From Flavobacterium sp. (GTDB lineage: Bacteria > Bacteroidota > Bacteroidia > Flavobacteriales > Flavobacteriaceae), in assembly GCA_018401995.1 (NCBI GenBank), contig JAGYJR010000018.1, forward strand, positions 1 through 44,617: a DNA stretch of 44,617 nt, read 5' to 3'. Positions 1 to 8,634 of this stretch are shown here, one piece after another. A model generated the notes under the pieces. The model saw only the letters and a program-made list of their open reading frames with translations. It searched no databases and was not told the origin of the DNA. The position numbers were made by a program, and so were the translations under genes. Within the stretch, counting starts at the first letter, position 1, and each line of letters begins with the position of its first letter.

Positions 1-3
1 GGG

Positions 4-507
4 TTAATACTTAATTAATGCTATTTTTTCAGATTTGGTTAGTAAAAAACTTCTTTTGGTGTTGTTGATATTAGTATGAATTAAATTTTGCTGATCAGCA
101 TAAATTTCAGTTAACAAATTGTTATAAAGTTCGAAAGTAGTAATTTTTTCGGAGAAATCTATTTTTAGATAACATATTAACACATCGTTTTCAACTTCAG
201 CTCCTAGGAAAACTACTTCGGCAGTTTTATTATTTACATTGGCCTGAACCCGCTGATTCAAATAACCTTTAATAAAATCTTTTGCTTCAGGAATTTCCTC
301 TTTAGTAGCTAAGTTAATTTTCTTATTGTATTTTTTTTCTAGTCCTTTTTCTAAATCATCGATAAAAATTCGAGTGGTGATTTCGATTCGGTTTTTAGAT
401 TCTGTATAAGCCACTTCAGTAACTGAAACATAAAATTTATGAACTGTTAAAGATGTTAACAGCATCATAGCAGCAAATACAAAAAGAAATTTTACTTTAT
501 TTTTCAT
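4..507 (-). CDS. DUF6702 family exported protein
   Basis: The 167-residue protein begins with a basic and hydrophobic signal region (about residues 1-22) followed directly by HKFYVSVTE, the conserved opening of the DUF6702 family that is widespread in Flavobacteriaceae. The rest is a soluble domain rich in beta strands with no catalytic motif I can see. Its start overlaps the end of the upstream secreted protein gene by 11 bp, so the two are almost certainly cotranscribed and translationally coupled. In related genomes this family often sits beside a metallopeptidase gene, which would lie off the left edge here; that is recollection, not visible. The molecular role is unknown. Family assignment is fairly secure, function is not. 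Confidence 0.8.
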   Translation of the reverse strand: MKNKVKFLFVFAAMMLLTSLTVHKFYVSVTEVAYTESKNRIEITTRIFIDDLEKGLEKKYNKKINLATKEEIPEAKDFIKGYLNQRVQANVNNKTAEVVFLGAEVENDVLICYLKIDFSEKITTFELYNNLLTEIYADQQNLIHTNINNTKRSFLLTKSEKIALIKY

Positions 508-1342
508 CTTTTAAATTAGTGTCATTTTTTATTTTTTTGTTACGCTTAAACTCTTTAGATTTTGTAACTAAATAGTCTGCAAATTGTATTTCGTTTTCAG
601 GTTTTAAAAATTCAACTAATGGTTCTAAACCAGGTTCTGCAAATGCGATGAACAAAGTTAAATCTTCTGGTGCAATTTCAAGATTATTAATGAAAAAATT
701 ATACGAATATCTTCTATATAAATGCTCACTAAATGAAATTGATTGAATTTCTCGTTTTCTATTTTCAAAAGCATAACTTTCTAATCGTTGATTTTTCCTT
801 TGTTCTTTCTTTTTTCTTGAAACAAACATTTCTCCAATTTTAATAAAATTTATACCCGTCAATTCACTAAAGCCAGCATTTGCTATAGGATTTGAAACTT
901 TTGAATATCTATCATTTTCAAATTGAAGTGCTGAATAATCAATACCTAAAAAATCTTCACCATAAACTTTTAATCGCTTAGTATCTACTTCAACAATTCC
1001 AGTTAGAGAATTAGGCGTAACAGTTACTTCATTTAACTCATTCAATTTCACTTCTAATTTTACAATAAACTCTTCTACTTTAAAATCTGATGTTTTTAAA
1101 ACATATTGAAGCGAATTAAAACTTAATCCTTGAAAAACCAAAGTATCTTTTTCTCTAGCTTTAATTGAAAAATTTCCGTTGTCGTTAGAAATTGCAAATA
1201 AATTAGTGTTAACATTGAGTATTGTAATTTGACTCACTTCCATTGAATCGGCAACTATTCTACCAAATAGAACTTCTCTTGGCCTATCTTGAGCAAAAGT
1301 TGAAAAAGAAAAAACTAAAAGAAAAAAAGAGAAAAACTTCAT
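497..1342 (-). CDS. Secreted carboxypeptidase-regulatory-like domain protein
   Basis: The 281-residue protein has a clear Sec signal peptide (residues 1-18, ending FAQ). A CarboxypepD_reg-like beta-sandwich follows (about 25-110), recognisable from the pattern G-I-V, then NVNTN, then a DNGNFSI turn and a DTLVFQGL strand. The remainder (about 110-281) is charged and probably helical, with a run rich in Lys and Arg (RKKKEQRKNQR) near residues 175-185. Unlike SusC/TonB receptors with the same N-terminal domain, it has no plug or barrel, so it is a stand-alone periplasmic or surface protein. It is the middle gene of a three-gene minus-strand operon and resembles its upstream neighbour in architecture. 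Function unknown. Confidence 0.8.
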   Translation of the reverse strand: MKFFSFFLLVFSFSTFAQDRPREVLFGRIVADSMEVSQITILNVNTNLFAISNDNGNFSIKAREKDTLVFQGLSFNSLQYVLKTSDFKVEEFIVKLEVKLNELNEVTVTPNSLTGIVEVDTKRLKVYGEDFLGIDYSALQFENDRYSKVSNPIANAGFSELTGINFIKIGEMFVSRKKKEQRKNQRLESYAFENRKREIQSISFSEHLYRRYSYNFFINNLEIAPEDLTLFIAFAEPGLEPLVEFLKPENEIQFADYLVTKSKEFKRNKKIKNDTNLKDEK

Positions 1343-1377
1343 TTCATTGGAATTTACTGTTAGAAAACAAACTCAAG

Positions 1378-2097
1378 TTATTTTTCATTACTAATGGCTA
1401 AAAAATTTATTGCCAAATCACTTAGAAGCAATCCCGCGACTGGTTTATTTCCATTTTTAATCGCTTTAGCCAATTCGTCACTTTCAACTGCATAAAACAA
1501 AAAGCCTTCAACATATTCCTCAGGAATTCCAAGTTCTTCTTTGAAATATGCTCTTTCGTAATTTTCTAAAATTTGCTGCATGAGTAATTCTTTTCTTTCT
1601 ACCTTGAGTTCTTTTTTTAGCATAGCGGTACGACCTGAAATTCCATTAATTATGGCATCGAGAGAAACAATTGTACCAATTGTCATTTCTGAAGCGGTTT
1701 TTAATTTTCTTTCAGCTGGTGTATAAGTCTTCATGCCTTTTGGAATAATTCCTAAGGCTTCGGGAGTAATATTTTTGTATTTGGTCATAGTCACTTCTTC
1801 CAATGGACTTACCAAAGCATTCATATTAACAAATAGTAATTCAGATGAAAAATCTTCTTTTTTCACAATATGATTTACCGCTTCTAAATAAACCGCACTA
1901 AAAATCAAAGTGTCTTTTTCGTTGGCATGAATGGCAAAATAACCTCCAGAAGTTGTCACAACTCCTTTATTTTGGGTTTTATTAATAACGTGAATCCCTT
2001 CTAAATTTGAAGATTCAGAAATTATTTTTCCTTTAATTTCTGATTTTTGAGAAAAACAGAAATTAGTTAGTATAAAAAAAAGTAAAAAATTTTTCAT
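1378..2097 (-). CDS. Secreted carboxypeptidase-regulatory-like domain protein (paralogue)
   Basis: This 239-residue protein has a signal peptide ending FCFSQ (residues 1-17), then a CarboxypepD_reg-like domain (about 20-105) with the pattern IKGKIISESSNLEGIHV, a turn containing GGYFAI, and a DTLIFSAVYL strand. The C-terminal half is helical and charged. It shares the order signal peptide, beta-sandwich, helical tail with the next gene downstream, so the pair probably arose by duplication, though sequence similarity outside the first domain is low. It is the first gene of the operon that continues through the second copy to the DUF6702 gene. No enzyme motif is visible and the role is unknown. 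Confidence 0.8.
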   Translation of the reverse strand: MKNFLLFFILTNFCFSQKSEIKGKIISESSNLEGIHVINKTQNKGVVTTSGGYFAIHANEKDTLIFSAVYLEAVNHIVKKEDFSSELLFVNMNALVSPLEEVTMTKYKNITPEALGIIPKGMKTYTPAERKLKTASEMTIGTIVSLDAIINGISGRTAMLKKELKVERKELLMQQILENYERAYFKEELGIPEEYVEGFLFYAVESDELAKAIKNGNKPVAGLLLSDLAINFLAISNEK

Positions 2098-2183
2098 GCA
2101 CTTTATTTACATAAAGTAAAAGTAATTCTATTCCTCTGAATGAAATACTAAAGAGATGATAAACTTATGTTAATAGAAACTTG

Positions 2184-2191
2184 TAATTTTG
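2184..2191 (+). promoter_or_regulatory. Candidate -7 box for pepE
   Basis: TAATTTTG matches the Bacteroidota -7 consensus TAnnTTTG and lies 30 bp upstream of the pepE ATG. No TTG is found at the expected -33 spacing, so support is moderate. Confidence 0.4.
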
Positions 2192-2221
2192 TAATTCTTA
2201 ATTACTTCGCAAAAAAAAGAC

Positions 2222-2929
2222 ATGAAAAAAATTATAATAGCAAGCACATCAACATTGCACGACGGAAATTATCTAGATTATTTATTACCCGAATTAAAAA
2301 TTCACTTTAAAGGTGTTACTGAAATTCTATTTATACCTTATGCACGACCTAGTGGTATTTCACATGAAGATTACACTAGTAAAGTTGCATTAGCGTTTTC
2401 TGAGATCAACATCAAAGTCAGAGGAATTCATGAGTTTGAAAATCCAATTGAAGAGGTTGAAAAAGCTCAGGGAATTTTTACTGGCGGAGGCAACACCTTT
2501 TTATTGGTAAGTCAACTTTACAAAAACAATGTATTATTAGCCATAGAAAAGGCAGTTAAAAATGGAACACCTTATTTAGGAACCAGTGCTGGAAGTAACA
2601 TTTGTGGTTTAACCATGGGAACAACGAATGATATGCCAATCGTATATCCACCAAGTTTTCAAACGTTTGGATTTGTTCCTTTTAATATTAATCCTCATTA
2701 TTTAGATCCTATTGAAGGTTCTACTCATATGGGAGAAACTCGAGAAACCAGAATCAATGAATTTCATCAGTTCAATTCACAACCGGTTGTTGGACTTCGT
2801 GAGGGAAGTTGGTTAGAAGTAATTGGTGATTCCATAAGACTTAAAGGAAATCTTACTGCGAGAATTTTCACTAGAAACAATGCTGCTTACGAAGTGGAAC
2901 CAGAAACAGAACTTAATACTTTAAAATAA
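2222..2929 (+). CDS. pepE: Dipeptidase E (peptidase family S51)
   Basis: The 235-residue protein matches alpha-aspartyl dipeptidase PepE, a cytoplasmic serine peptidase that cleaves Asp-X dipeptides. The nucleophile Ser122 sits in GTSAGSN, His159 in NPHYLD and Glu194 in REGS. These fall two residues after the known Ser120/His157/Glu192 triad of the Salmonella enzyme. The TGGGNTF turn (88-94) is also typical. Length is normal for the family and no signal peptide is present. The gene is monocistronic: it has its own candidate promoter and is followed immediately by a strong terminator. Confidence in the function is high. Confidence 0.93.
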   Translation: MKKIIIASTSTLHDGNYLDYLLPELKIHFKGVTEILFIPYARPSGISHEDYTSKVALAFSEINIKVRGIHEFENPIEEVEKAQGIFTGGGNTFLLVSQLYKNNVLLAIEKAVKNGTPYLGTSAGSNICGLTMGTTNDMPIVYPPSFQTFGFVPFNINPHYLDPIEGSTHMGETRETRINEFHQFNSQPVVGLREGSWLEVIGDSIRLKGNLTARIFTRNNAAYEVEPETELNTLK

Positions 2930-2958
2930 AAAAAGCCTTGCAAATGCAAGGCTTTTTT
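2930..2958. terminator. Bidirectional intrinsic terminator between pepE and tRNA-Gly
   Basis: AGCCTTGC, a four-base loop, GCAAGGCT, then six T. An A-run precedes the stem, so on the minus strand the same hairpin ends in a T-run and can also stop the convergent tRNA transcript. Confidence 0.9.
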
Positions 2959-2962
2959 CTAG

Positions 2963-3035
<73 letters not shown>

Positions 3036-3190
3036 ATACAGAATGATTCTCTCATTTTGTGGGTGCAAATATACTCTAAAACTTTATTTACGTGCAAATT
3101 TTTTTTTGAAAATTTTAGATTTATCTTTATAAACCCATTTTCACTTCCCCTACTGAGTTGGCAAACTGTTTAGAATTAAAAAGTTACAAA

Positions 3191-3631
3191 ATGATAACCC
3201 TAAAAGAAATAACAGCTTCAGCAACTTTCCCGGTACGACATTCTGTTTTAAGAAAAGGAAAACCAATTGAAACCTGCTCATTTGATAACGACGATAATCC
3301 TACCACTAAGCATTTTGGTTTGTTTGACAACGACGAACTAAAAGGAATTGTCTCTGTTTTTGAGAAAAAAAATCAACTCTTTAATAAGGTAAAACAGTTT
3401 CAAATACGTGGTATGGCAGTCTTGGAAAATACCCAAGGCTATGGTTTTGGAAAAATGCTAATGCTAGAAGCTGAAAAATATTGCAAAGCAGCAAACGGAG
3501 CAATTATTTGGTTTAATGCTAGAGAAAATGCAGTTGGTTTTTATGAAAATCTAGGTTATAGAATTAGTGGCACATCTTTTGACATTGCAGGAATAGGAAT
3601 TCATTTTGTAATGTTTAAAGAATTGGATTAA
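3191..3631 (+). CDS. GNAT family N-acetyltransferase
   Basis: A cytoplasmic acetyl-CoA-dependent acyltransferase of about 146 residues. Motif A is visible as the strand IRGMAVLENTQGYGFGKML, in which QGYGFG is the pyrophosphate-binding loop; the conserved C-terminal part has ENAVGFYENLGYR, the usual GNAT motif B. I chose the ATG at 3191 (MITLKEIT); a longer in-frame reading from a TTG at 3158 adds 11 residues with no family support. The substrate cannot be predicted. It is followed at 12 bp by an L,D-transpeptidase gene and may share its transcript. Confidence 0.85.
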   Translation: MITLKEITASATFPVRHSVLRKGKPIETCSFDNDDNPTTKHFGLFDNDELKGIVSVFEKKNQLFNKVKQFQIRGMAVLENTQGYGFGKMLMLEAEKYCKAANGAIIWFNARENAVGFYENLGYRISGTSFDIAGIGIHFVMFKELD

Positions 3632-3643
3632 AGCAAATTAATT

Positions 3644-5230
3644 ATGCTAAAAAAAGTTACTTATTTTATATTACTTACACTATTTTTTGGTTGTGAAGAA
3701 AAAACAGCCAAAAAGACTATTACTGATGATTTTATCTACAAAAAACCTGTAACCGAAGAAATCGTTAGACCTATTAATGTGACATTCCTAGAAAAAGAAA
3801 CTGATTCTATTAAAAAATACTATGAAATATTAGGTAATTTTGAAATTTGGTACAATAAAACCAATAGACAAGATTTAATCAACGAGATTAAGCTTTCCTA
3901 TCGAGAAGGCTTACTTCCTGAAGATTATCATTATAAAAAAATCAAAGCTTTAGAAGAAAGTAGAAATCAATTATCTGATGAAGATATAATTAGATACGAC
4001 ATTCTTTTAACTCGAACTTTCGAAAAATTAGCAAATCATCTTCATGCAGGAAAATTAAACCCAAAAAAACTATATAGCGATTGGGATTTAGAAAAAAAAG
4101 AAATTGCTTTATCCCAAAAACTTGAAAATGCCATAAAAGAAAATAAAGTGGCCAGTTTATTTAAAAACCTCAAACCTCAAGACGAAATTTATCGAAAAAT
4201 AAAGAAAAGCTTATTGGTTTTAGAAACTTATCCGGATTATAAGTTTGGGAAAATTTCATTACAAAATAAAATTGTTGTTAATGATTCAACTGATGTAATC
4301 ATCGATATAAAAAAACGACTAGCTTATTGGAACGATTACCAAAATAGAGATAGTATTATTACAAATGTATATGATAGCTTAACCGTTGAAGCAGTAAAAA
4401 AATTTCAAAAAAGACATAATTTATCAGCTGATGGCGTAGTTGGTTTTGGCACTATAAAAGCACTTAATTATTCCAAAAACGAAAGAAGAGAGCAAATAAT
4501 CGCCAATTTAGAACGTTGGAAATGGTTTCCGAATGATTTTGGAGAAACCTATTTACTAGTCAATTTACCCGAATACAAGTTAAGTTTTGTTTCTAACAAA
4601 GACACAATAACCACCGAACGAATCATCATTGGTAAAGCCAGTAGAAAAACTCCTATATTAACTTCAAAATTAACCAATTTTGTTTTTAATCCTACTTGGA
4701 CCGTACCGCCAACCATTTTAAAAGAAGATTTAACGCCAGCAGCGAGTAAAAGCAGAAGTTACTTCGAAAAAAATAGAATTACCATTTATAACAAGAAAGG
4801 AGAAGTTATTTCAGCAGAAGATTGGTTACCAGAAAATGCACGTTCGTATCGTTATGTTCAACGACCAGGAAGTGATAATTCTTTGGGATTAGTCAAATTC
4901 AATTTCTCTAATCGTCATTCGGTTTATTTACATGACACCAATAATCGTGGTAATTTTGCAAGAGAAAATCGGGCAATGAGTTCTGGGTGCGTTCGTGTGG
5001 AAAATCCACTACGATTAGCAAAAAAAATCATGAAAAAAGAAGATGATGATTGGACTATAGAAAAAATAGATACTATTGTAGCTCAAAAAAACAGTAAGTT
5101 AATTCCAATAAAAAACGACGTAAAAGTTCATCTACTTTATTGGACAAACACATTGGATAAAAACCAATTAATATTCTATGATGATTGCTACAATTTAGAC
5201 AAAGAAGTATTCAACAAACTAAGAAACTAA
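3644..5230 (+). CDS. L,D-transpeptidase, YcbB/LdtD-type lipoprotein
   Basis: A 528-residue cell-wall enzyme expected to make 3-3 cross-links in peptidoglycan in the periplasm. The N-terminus ends in a lipobox (LFFGC, Cys17), so it is probably membrane-anchored. A helical scaffold region (about 50-205) follows. A peptidoglycan-binding domain spans about 210-275 (AVKKFQKRHNLSADGVVG is diagnostic). The YkuD catalytic domain (about 290-460) has the active-site HDT and SSGCVRVENP with the nucleophilic Cys. The order scaffold, PG-binding, YkuD is that of YcbB. Its 3' end overlaps by 12 bp with the convergent gene for a second, unrelated-type L,D-transpeptidase. Confidence 0.9.
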   Translation: MLKKVTYFILLTLFFGCEEKTAKKTITDDFIYKKPVTEEIVRPINVTFLEKETDSIKKYYEILGNFEIWYNKTNRQDLINEIKLSYREGLLPEDYHYKKIKALEESRNQLSDEDIIRYDILLTRTFEKLANHLHAGKLNPKKLYSDWDLEKKEIALSQKLENAIKENKVASLFKNLKPQDEIYRKIKKSLLVLETYPDYKFGKISLQNKIVVNDSTDVIIDIKKRLAYWNDYQNRDSIITNVYDSLTVEAVKKFQKRHNLSADGVVGFGTIKALNYSKNERREQIIANLERWKWFPNDFGETYLLVNLPEYKLSFVSNKDTITTERIIIGKASRKTPILTSKLTNFVFNPTWTVPPTILKEDLTPAASKSRSYFEKNRITIYNKKGEVISAEDWLPENARSYRYVQRPGSDNSLGLVKFNFSNRHSVYLHDTNNRGNFARENRAMSSGCVRVENPLRLAKKIMKKEDDDWTIEKIDTIVAQKNSKLIPIKNDVKVHLLYWTNTLDKNQLIFYDDCYNLDKEVFNKLRN

Positions 5231-5953
5231 CTTAGATTGTGCTACATAATTTCTTGAAGAGTGATAAATAAACAAACAAGATTTATTTTTTATCGTGTTA
5301 ATTAGCGTTTCATGAACTTCATAAGGAACAGCAGGACAACCTTGGCTTCTTCCTAATCTTCCATGTTGTTTGATAAAACTTTTTGAAACATAATCTGCTC
5401 CGTGAATAACCACTGCTCTATTTCTAGCATTGTCGTTTATTCCTTTTTCCATTCCGTCTAAACGAAGAGAGAATCCGTGTTTCCCTTGATAAACTTCACC
5501 AGTTGTATAAAAACCTAAACTGCTTTGAAAAGATTCAGAAACATTAGAAAAATTGGTAGCCATGTTGTCACCCGAGTTTCTTCCGTGAGCTACTAAAGAT
5601 TGCAATAGAATGGTTTTAGTTTTCATGTCTATAACCCACATACGCTCTTCTGTAGAAGGCAAACTAAAATCAACAATTGTTAAAACATCATTTTCAATTT
5701 TTCCTTGATTTTTTAATTGCTCATATCCTTCAAAAGCTTTGGAAAAACTCTCAAAATTTGGAAGTGAATAATCTTCAACTATCAATTCTTCATAAAACGA
5801 TTTACATTTTGCCTCGAATGAAACTTTAGTGTTTTCTGCAACTAATTTTGGATCTGTAGTTATTGACTTTACTTCGACTTTCTCAGTGTAAGTGTCTTTT
5901 CCAACGAATGAAAGCGAAACCATTAAAATTAGGGGCAAAAATTTGTAAATCAT
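5219..5953 (-). CDS. YkuD_2-type L,D-transpeptidase catalytic domain protein
   Basis: A secreted protein of about 244 residues. The C-terminal half carries VVIHGADYVS and LGRSQGCPAVP, the His and Cys signatures of the murein L,D-transpeptidase catalytic-domain family (YkuD_2), distinct from the YcbB-type enzyme encoded convergently. The N-terminus is a signal peptide (MIYKFLPLILMVSLSFVG). I start at 5953, not at the longer in-frame ATG at 5992, because that codon lies at the edge of a good promoter -7 box (5990-5997) and upstream of the expected transcription start. Likely role: periplasmic peptidoglycan remodelling; substrate specificity is unknown. Confidence 0.85.
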   Translation of the reverse strand: MIYKFLPLILMVSLSFVGKDTYTEKVEVKSITTDPKLVAENTKVSFEAKCKSFYEELIVEDYSLPNFESFSKAFEGYEQLKNQGKIENDVLTIVDFSLPSTEERMWVIDMKTKTILLQSLVAHGRNSGDNMATNFSNVSESFQSSLGFYTTGEVYQGKHGFSLRLDGMEKGINDNARNRAVVIHGADYVSKSFIKQHGRLGRSQGCPAVPYEVHETLINTIKNKSCLFIYHSSRNYVAQSKLVS

Positions 5954-5989
5954 TGTTAATCTTGAAGTTATTTGTTGCTTTATGTATGC

Positions 5990-6019
5990 CAAATATATTT
6001 AAATAAATTTATGAAACAA
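5990..6019 (-). promoter_or_regulatory. Promoter of the YkuD_2 gene
   Basis: On the minus strand TTG (6017-6019), a 19-bp spacer and TATATTTG (5990-5997) match the Bacteroidota sigma-A consensus. It fixes the downstream start codon at 5953. Confidence 0.65.
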
Positions 6020-6099
6020 ATTTTTTTATGTATTTTATCGAAAAAAAATGCGTTTAATCGGTGATTCCCTACAAAAGTTAAACATTTTCTAATAAATTT

Positions 6100-6127
6100 T
6101 TGTACTACATTGAAAAATGTACATTTG
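6100..6127 (+). promoter_or_regulatory. Promoter of the DUF5916 gene
   Basis: TTG (6100-6102), a 17-bp spacer and TACATTTG (6120-6127) match the Bacteroidota promoter consensus. The longest reading frame would begin at 6117, inside this element, so the true start must be the downstream ATG at 6144. Confidence 0.7.
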
Positions 6128-6143
6128 CATAAAATCAAAATCT

Positions 6144-8573
6144 ATGTCTAGAAATTTAATTGTTTTACTAGCAATTTTAACAAACACTCTTTTTGTTAAC
6201 GCACAAGTAGACAATAAATTACATACCAATCCAAAAAAAGAAATTACTACTCAACGAATTTCTAACGCCATGACAATTGACGGACAATTGAATGAAAGCG
6301 AATGGCTTTCTGTTCAACCCGCTACTGATTTCGTTATGTTTGAACCAGACAATGGTAGACCAATTGCTTTTGAAAAAAGAACAGAAGTAAAAATTTTGTA
6401 CGACAACGATGCAATCTATGTTGGAGCAATTTTATATGATAACGAACCTAACAAAATCCTTAAAGAGCTTGCTGAAAGAGATAATTTTGGCGTAAGTGAT
6501 GTTTTCGGAATTTTTATCAACGGCTACAATGATGGGCAACAAGATTTTCGATTTTTTGTTACAGCTGCTGGCGGTCAATTGGATTGTGTGGCAACAGAAC
6601 AAACAGGTGAAGATTTTTCATGGAATGCCATTTGGGAAAGCAAAGCAAAAATTACTGATTTTGGTTGGGTTGTAGAAATGAAGATTCCTTATGCGGCCTT
6701 GCGATTTTCGGAAGAAAAAAATCAAACTTGGGGATTAAACTTTGTTCGTGAACTTAGAAGAGACCGACAAGTTTATACATGGAATCCTGTAAATGCCAAT
6801 ATTGGTGCGGTTATTCAACAGGCTGGAATTTTAAAAGGAATCAACGAAATTAAAACCCCTACTCGATTGTTCATAATTCCTTATGCTTCGAGTTATGTAA
6901 ATCATAACAATAACGAAACAACCAAGGAATTTAAAGGCGGATTAGACATTAAATATGGTATCAACGATGCTTATACGCTTGATGCAATTTTAATTCCAGA
7001 TTTTGGGCAAACGCGTTTTGACGATGTTATTTTAAATTTAGGCCCATTCGAACAGCAATTCAATGAAAATAGACCTTTTTTCACTGAAGGAACCGATTTA
7101 TTCAATAAAGGTAATTTATTGTATTCGAGAAGAATTGGTGAAACACCAAGATTAAACATTCCTCTAGAAGAAAACGAATCTTTCACCAATTATCCTGGTA
7201 GTATTAATCTTTTAAATGCTTTGAAAGTTTCTGGTAGAGATAAAGACGGTTTAGGAATTGGGATTTTAAATGCTGTTTCTGAAAGAACTTCAGCAACTGC
7301 AGTAGACGAAATAACAGGCGAATCGAGAGAAGTTGTAGTGTCTCCTCTTACTAATTATAATGTAACTGTATTTGATCAACGTTTCAATCAAAATTCTTCT
7401 GTAACCTTAATTAATACCAATGTTACTAGAGACGGTAGTTTTAGAGATGCTAATGTTACTGGTTTGCTTTTCGATTTAAATACCAAAAAGAATACCTACA
7501 ATCTTTCTGGCGACATGAAAATGAGTAGCATTTATGGAGAAACCGTAAAAAGCGGCATCAATACTTCATTATATTTTGCAGAAACTAGTGGGAAAGTTCG
7601 CTTTGGTATTGGCGGTAACTATGTTTCAAAAGATTTCGACAACAATGATTTAGGAATCAATTTTTTAACCAATTTCAGTTCCGTTTATACCAATGCTAGT
7701 TATCGTATTTTGAATCCTACCAAAATATTCAATACTTTCCGTTTGAATTTTAATTCGTATTCCGAATTCAATAATGAAACTGGTAGAATTCAATCCAATA
7801 ATTTCAATTTAAACCTAAACTCTACTGACAAAAAAAACCACTATTACGGTGCTGGAGTAAATTTCAATCCTTTCGAAACTTACGATTATTACGAACCAAG
7901 AAGCATTGGAAGATATGCTATTTATCCACAAACTTATGGTGGGTTTATTTATTTTTCATCTAATTACAACAACAAATTCGCCTTAGACTTAAATCCGAGT
8001 TTTACGAATACTTACGAAAAAGACCGCTACAATTACGCGTTCAGTGTAAGTCCGAGATACCGTTTTAGTGACAAATTTTCCATGATTTATCGCTTCAATT
8101 ATTCGAAGCAAAACAATGAAATTGGTTACATTGACAGCGACGCAACTTCGATTTATTTTGCACAACGCGATAGAGATACTTATACCAATAGCATTACGAG
8201 TAAATTCTCCATTAATAGTGATATGAATTTTAATCTTCTAGTACGTCATTATTGGTCTTACGCAGAAAATAACACCATTTTAACCTTAAATAACAACGGA
8301 AGTTTTAATGAAACTTCAACGTATACTAACAATCGAAATTCCAATTTTAGTACTTGGAACATGGATTTAACGTATTCGTGGTGGTTTGCTCCTGGAAGTC
8401 AACTTTCAGTTTTATACCGAAACAATGCTGGAACATTCACAAGAGAAATCAATCGCGATTTTGGAAGTAACTTCAACACTTTAATTGGCGACAATTTAAA
8501 TCACGTTTTTTCTATAAGTATTCGCTATTTTATCGATTACAACCAAGCAAAAAATTGGATTAAAAAAGTTTAA
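6144..8573 (+). CDS. DUF5916 outer-membrane protein with CBM9-like N-terminal domain
   Basis: About 809 residues. A signal peptide (MSRNLIVLLAILTNTLFVNAQ) is followed by a carbohydrate-binding family-9-like beta-sandwich (about 45-215; IDGQLNESEW, VKILYDNDAIYVG, SDVFGIFINGYND). The DUF5916 region then has alternating Asn/Tyr/Phe-rich strands typical of an outer-membrane beta-barrel, ending in the aromatic strand SISIRYFIDYN. Proteins of this family are common in Bacteroidota and are often mis-described as hydrolases; I see no catalytic motif. Ligand unknown. The start was chosen from the promoter position and the signal peptide. It is transcribed divergently from the YkuD_2 gene and lies just upstream of gpmI. 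Confidence 0.82.
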   Translation: MSRNLIVLLAILTNTLFVNAQVDNKLHTNPKKEITTQRISNAMTIDGQLNESEWLSVQPATDFVMFEPDNGRPIAFEKRTEVKILYDNDAIYVGAILYDNEPNKILKELAERDNFGVSDVFGIFINGYNDGQQDFRFFVTAAGGQLDCVATEQTGEDFSWNAIWESKAKITDFGWVVEMKIPYAALRFSEEKNQTWGLNFVRELRRDRQVYTWNPVNANIGAVIQQAGILKGINEIKTPTRLFIIPYASSYVNHNNNETTKEFKGGLDIKYGINDAYTLDAILIPDFGQTRFDDVILNLGPFEQQFNENRPFFTEGTDLFNKGNLLYSRRIGETPRLNIPLEENESFTNYPGSINLLNALKVSGRDKDGLGIGILNAVSERTSATAVDEITGESREVVVSPLTNYNVTVFDQRFNQNSSVTLINTNVTRDGSFRDANVTGLLFDLNTKKNTYNLSGDMKMSSIYGETVKSGINTSLYFAETSGKVRFGIGGNYVSKDFDNNDLGINFLTNFSSVYTNASYRILNPTKIFNTFRLNFNSYSEFNNETGRIQSNNFNLNLNSTDKKNHYYGAGVNFNPFETYDYYEPRSIGRYAIYPQTYGGFIYFSSNYNNKFALDLNPSFTNTYEKDRYNYAFSVSPRYRFSDKFSMIYRFNYSKQNNEIGYIDSDATSIYFAQRDRDTYTNSITSKFSINSDMNFNLLVRHYWSYAENNTILTLNNNGSFNETSTYTNNRNSNFSTWNMDLTYSWWFAPGSQLSVLYRNNAGTFTREINRDFGSNFNTLIGDNLNHVFSISIRYFIDYNQAKNWIKKV

Positions 8574-8634
8574 AATCTGTTTTTATACCGTTTTTACTTC
8601 TTCCAATGTTTATCTTTGCTTAAATTTTTGAAAG

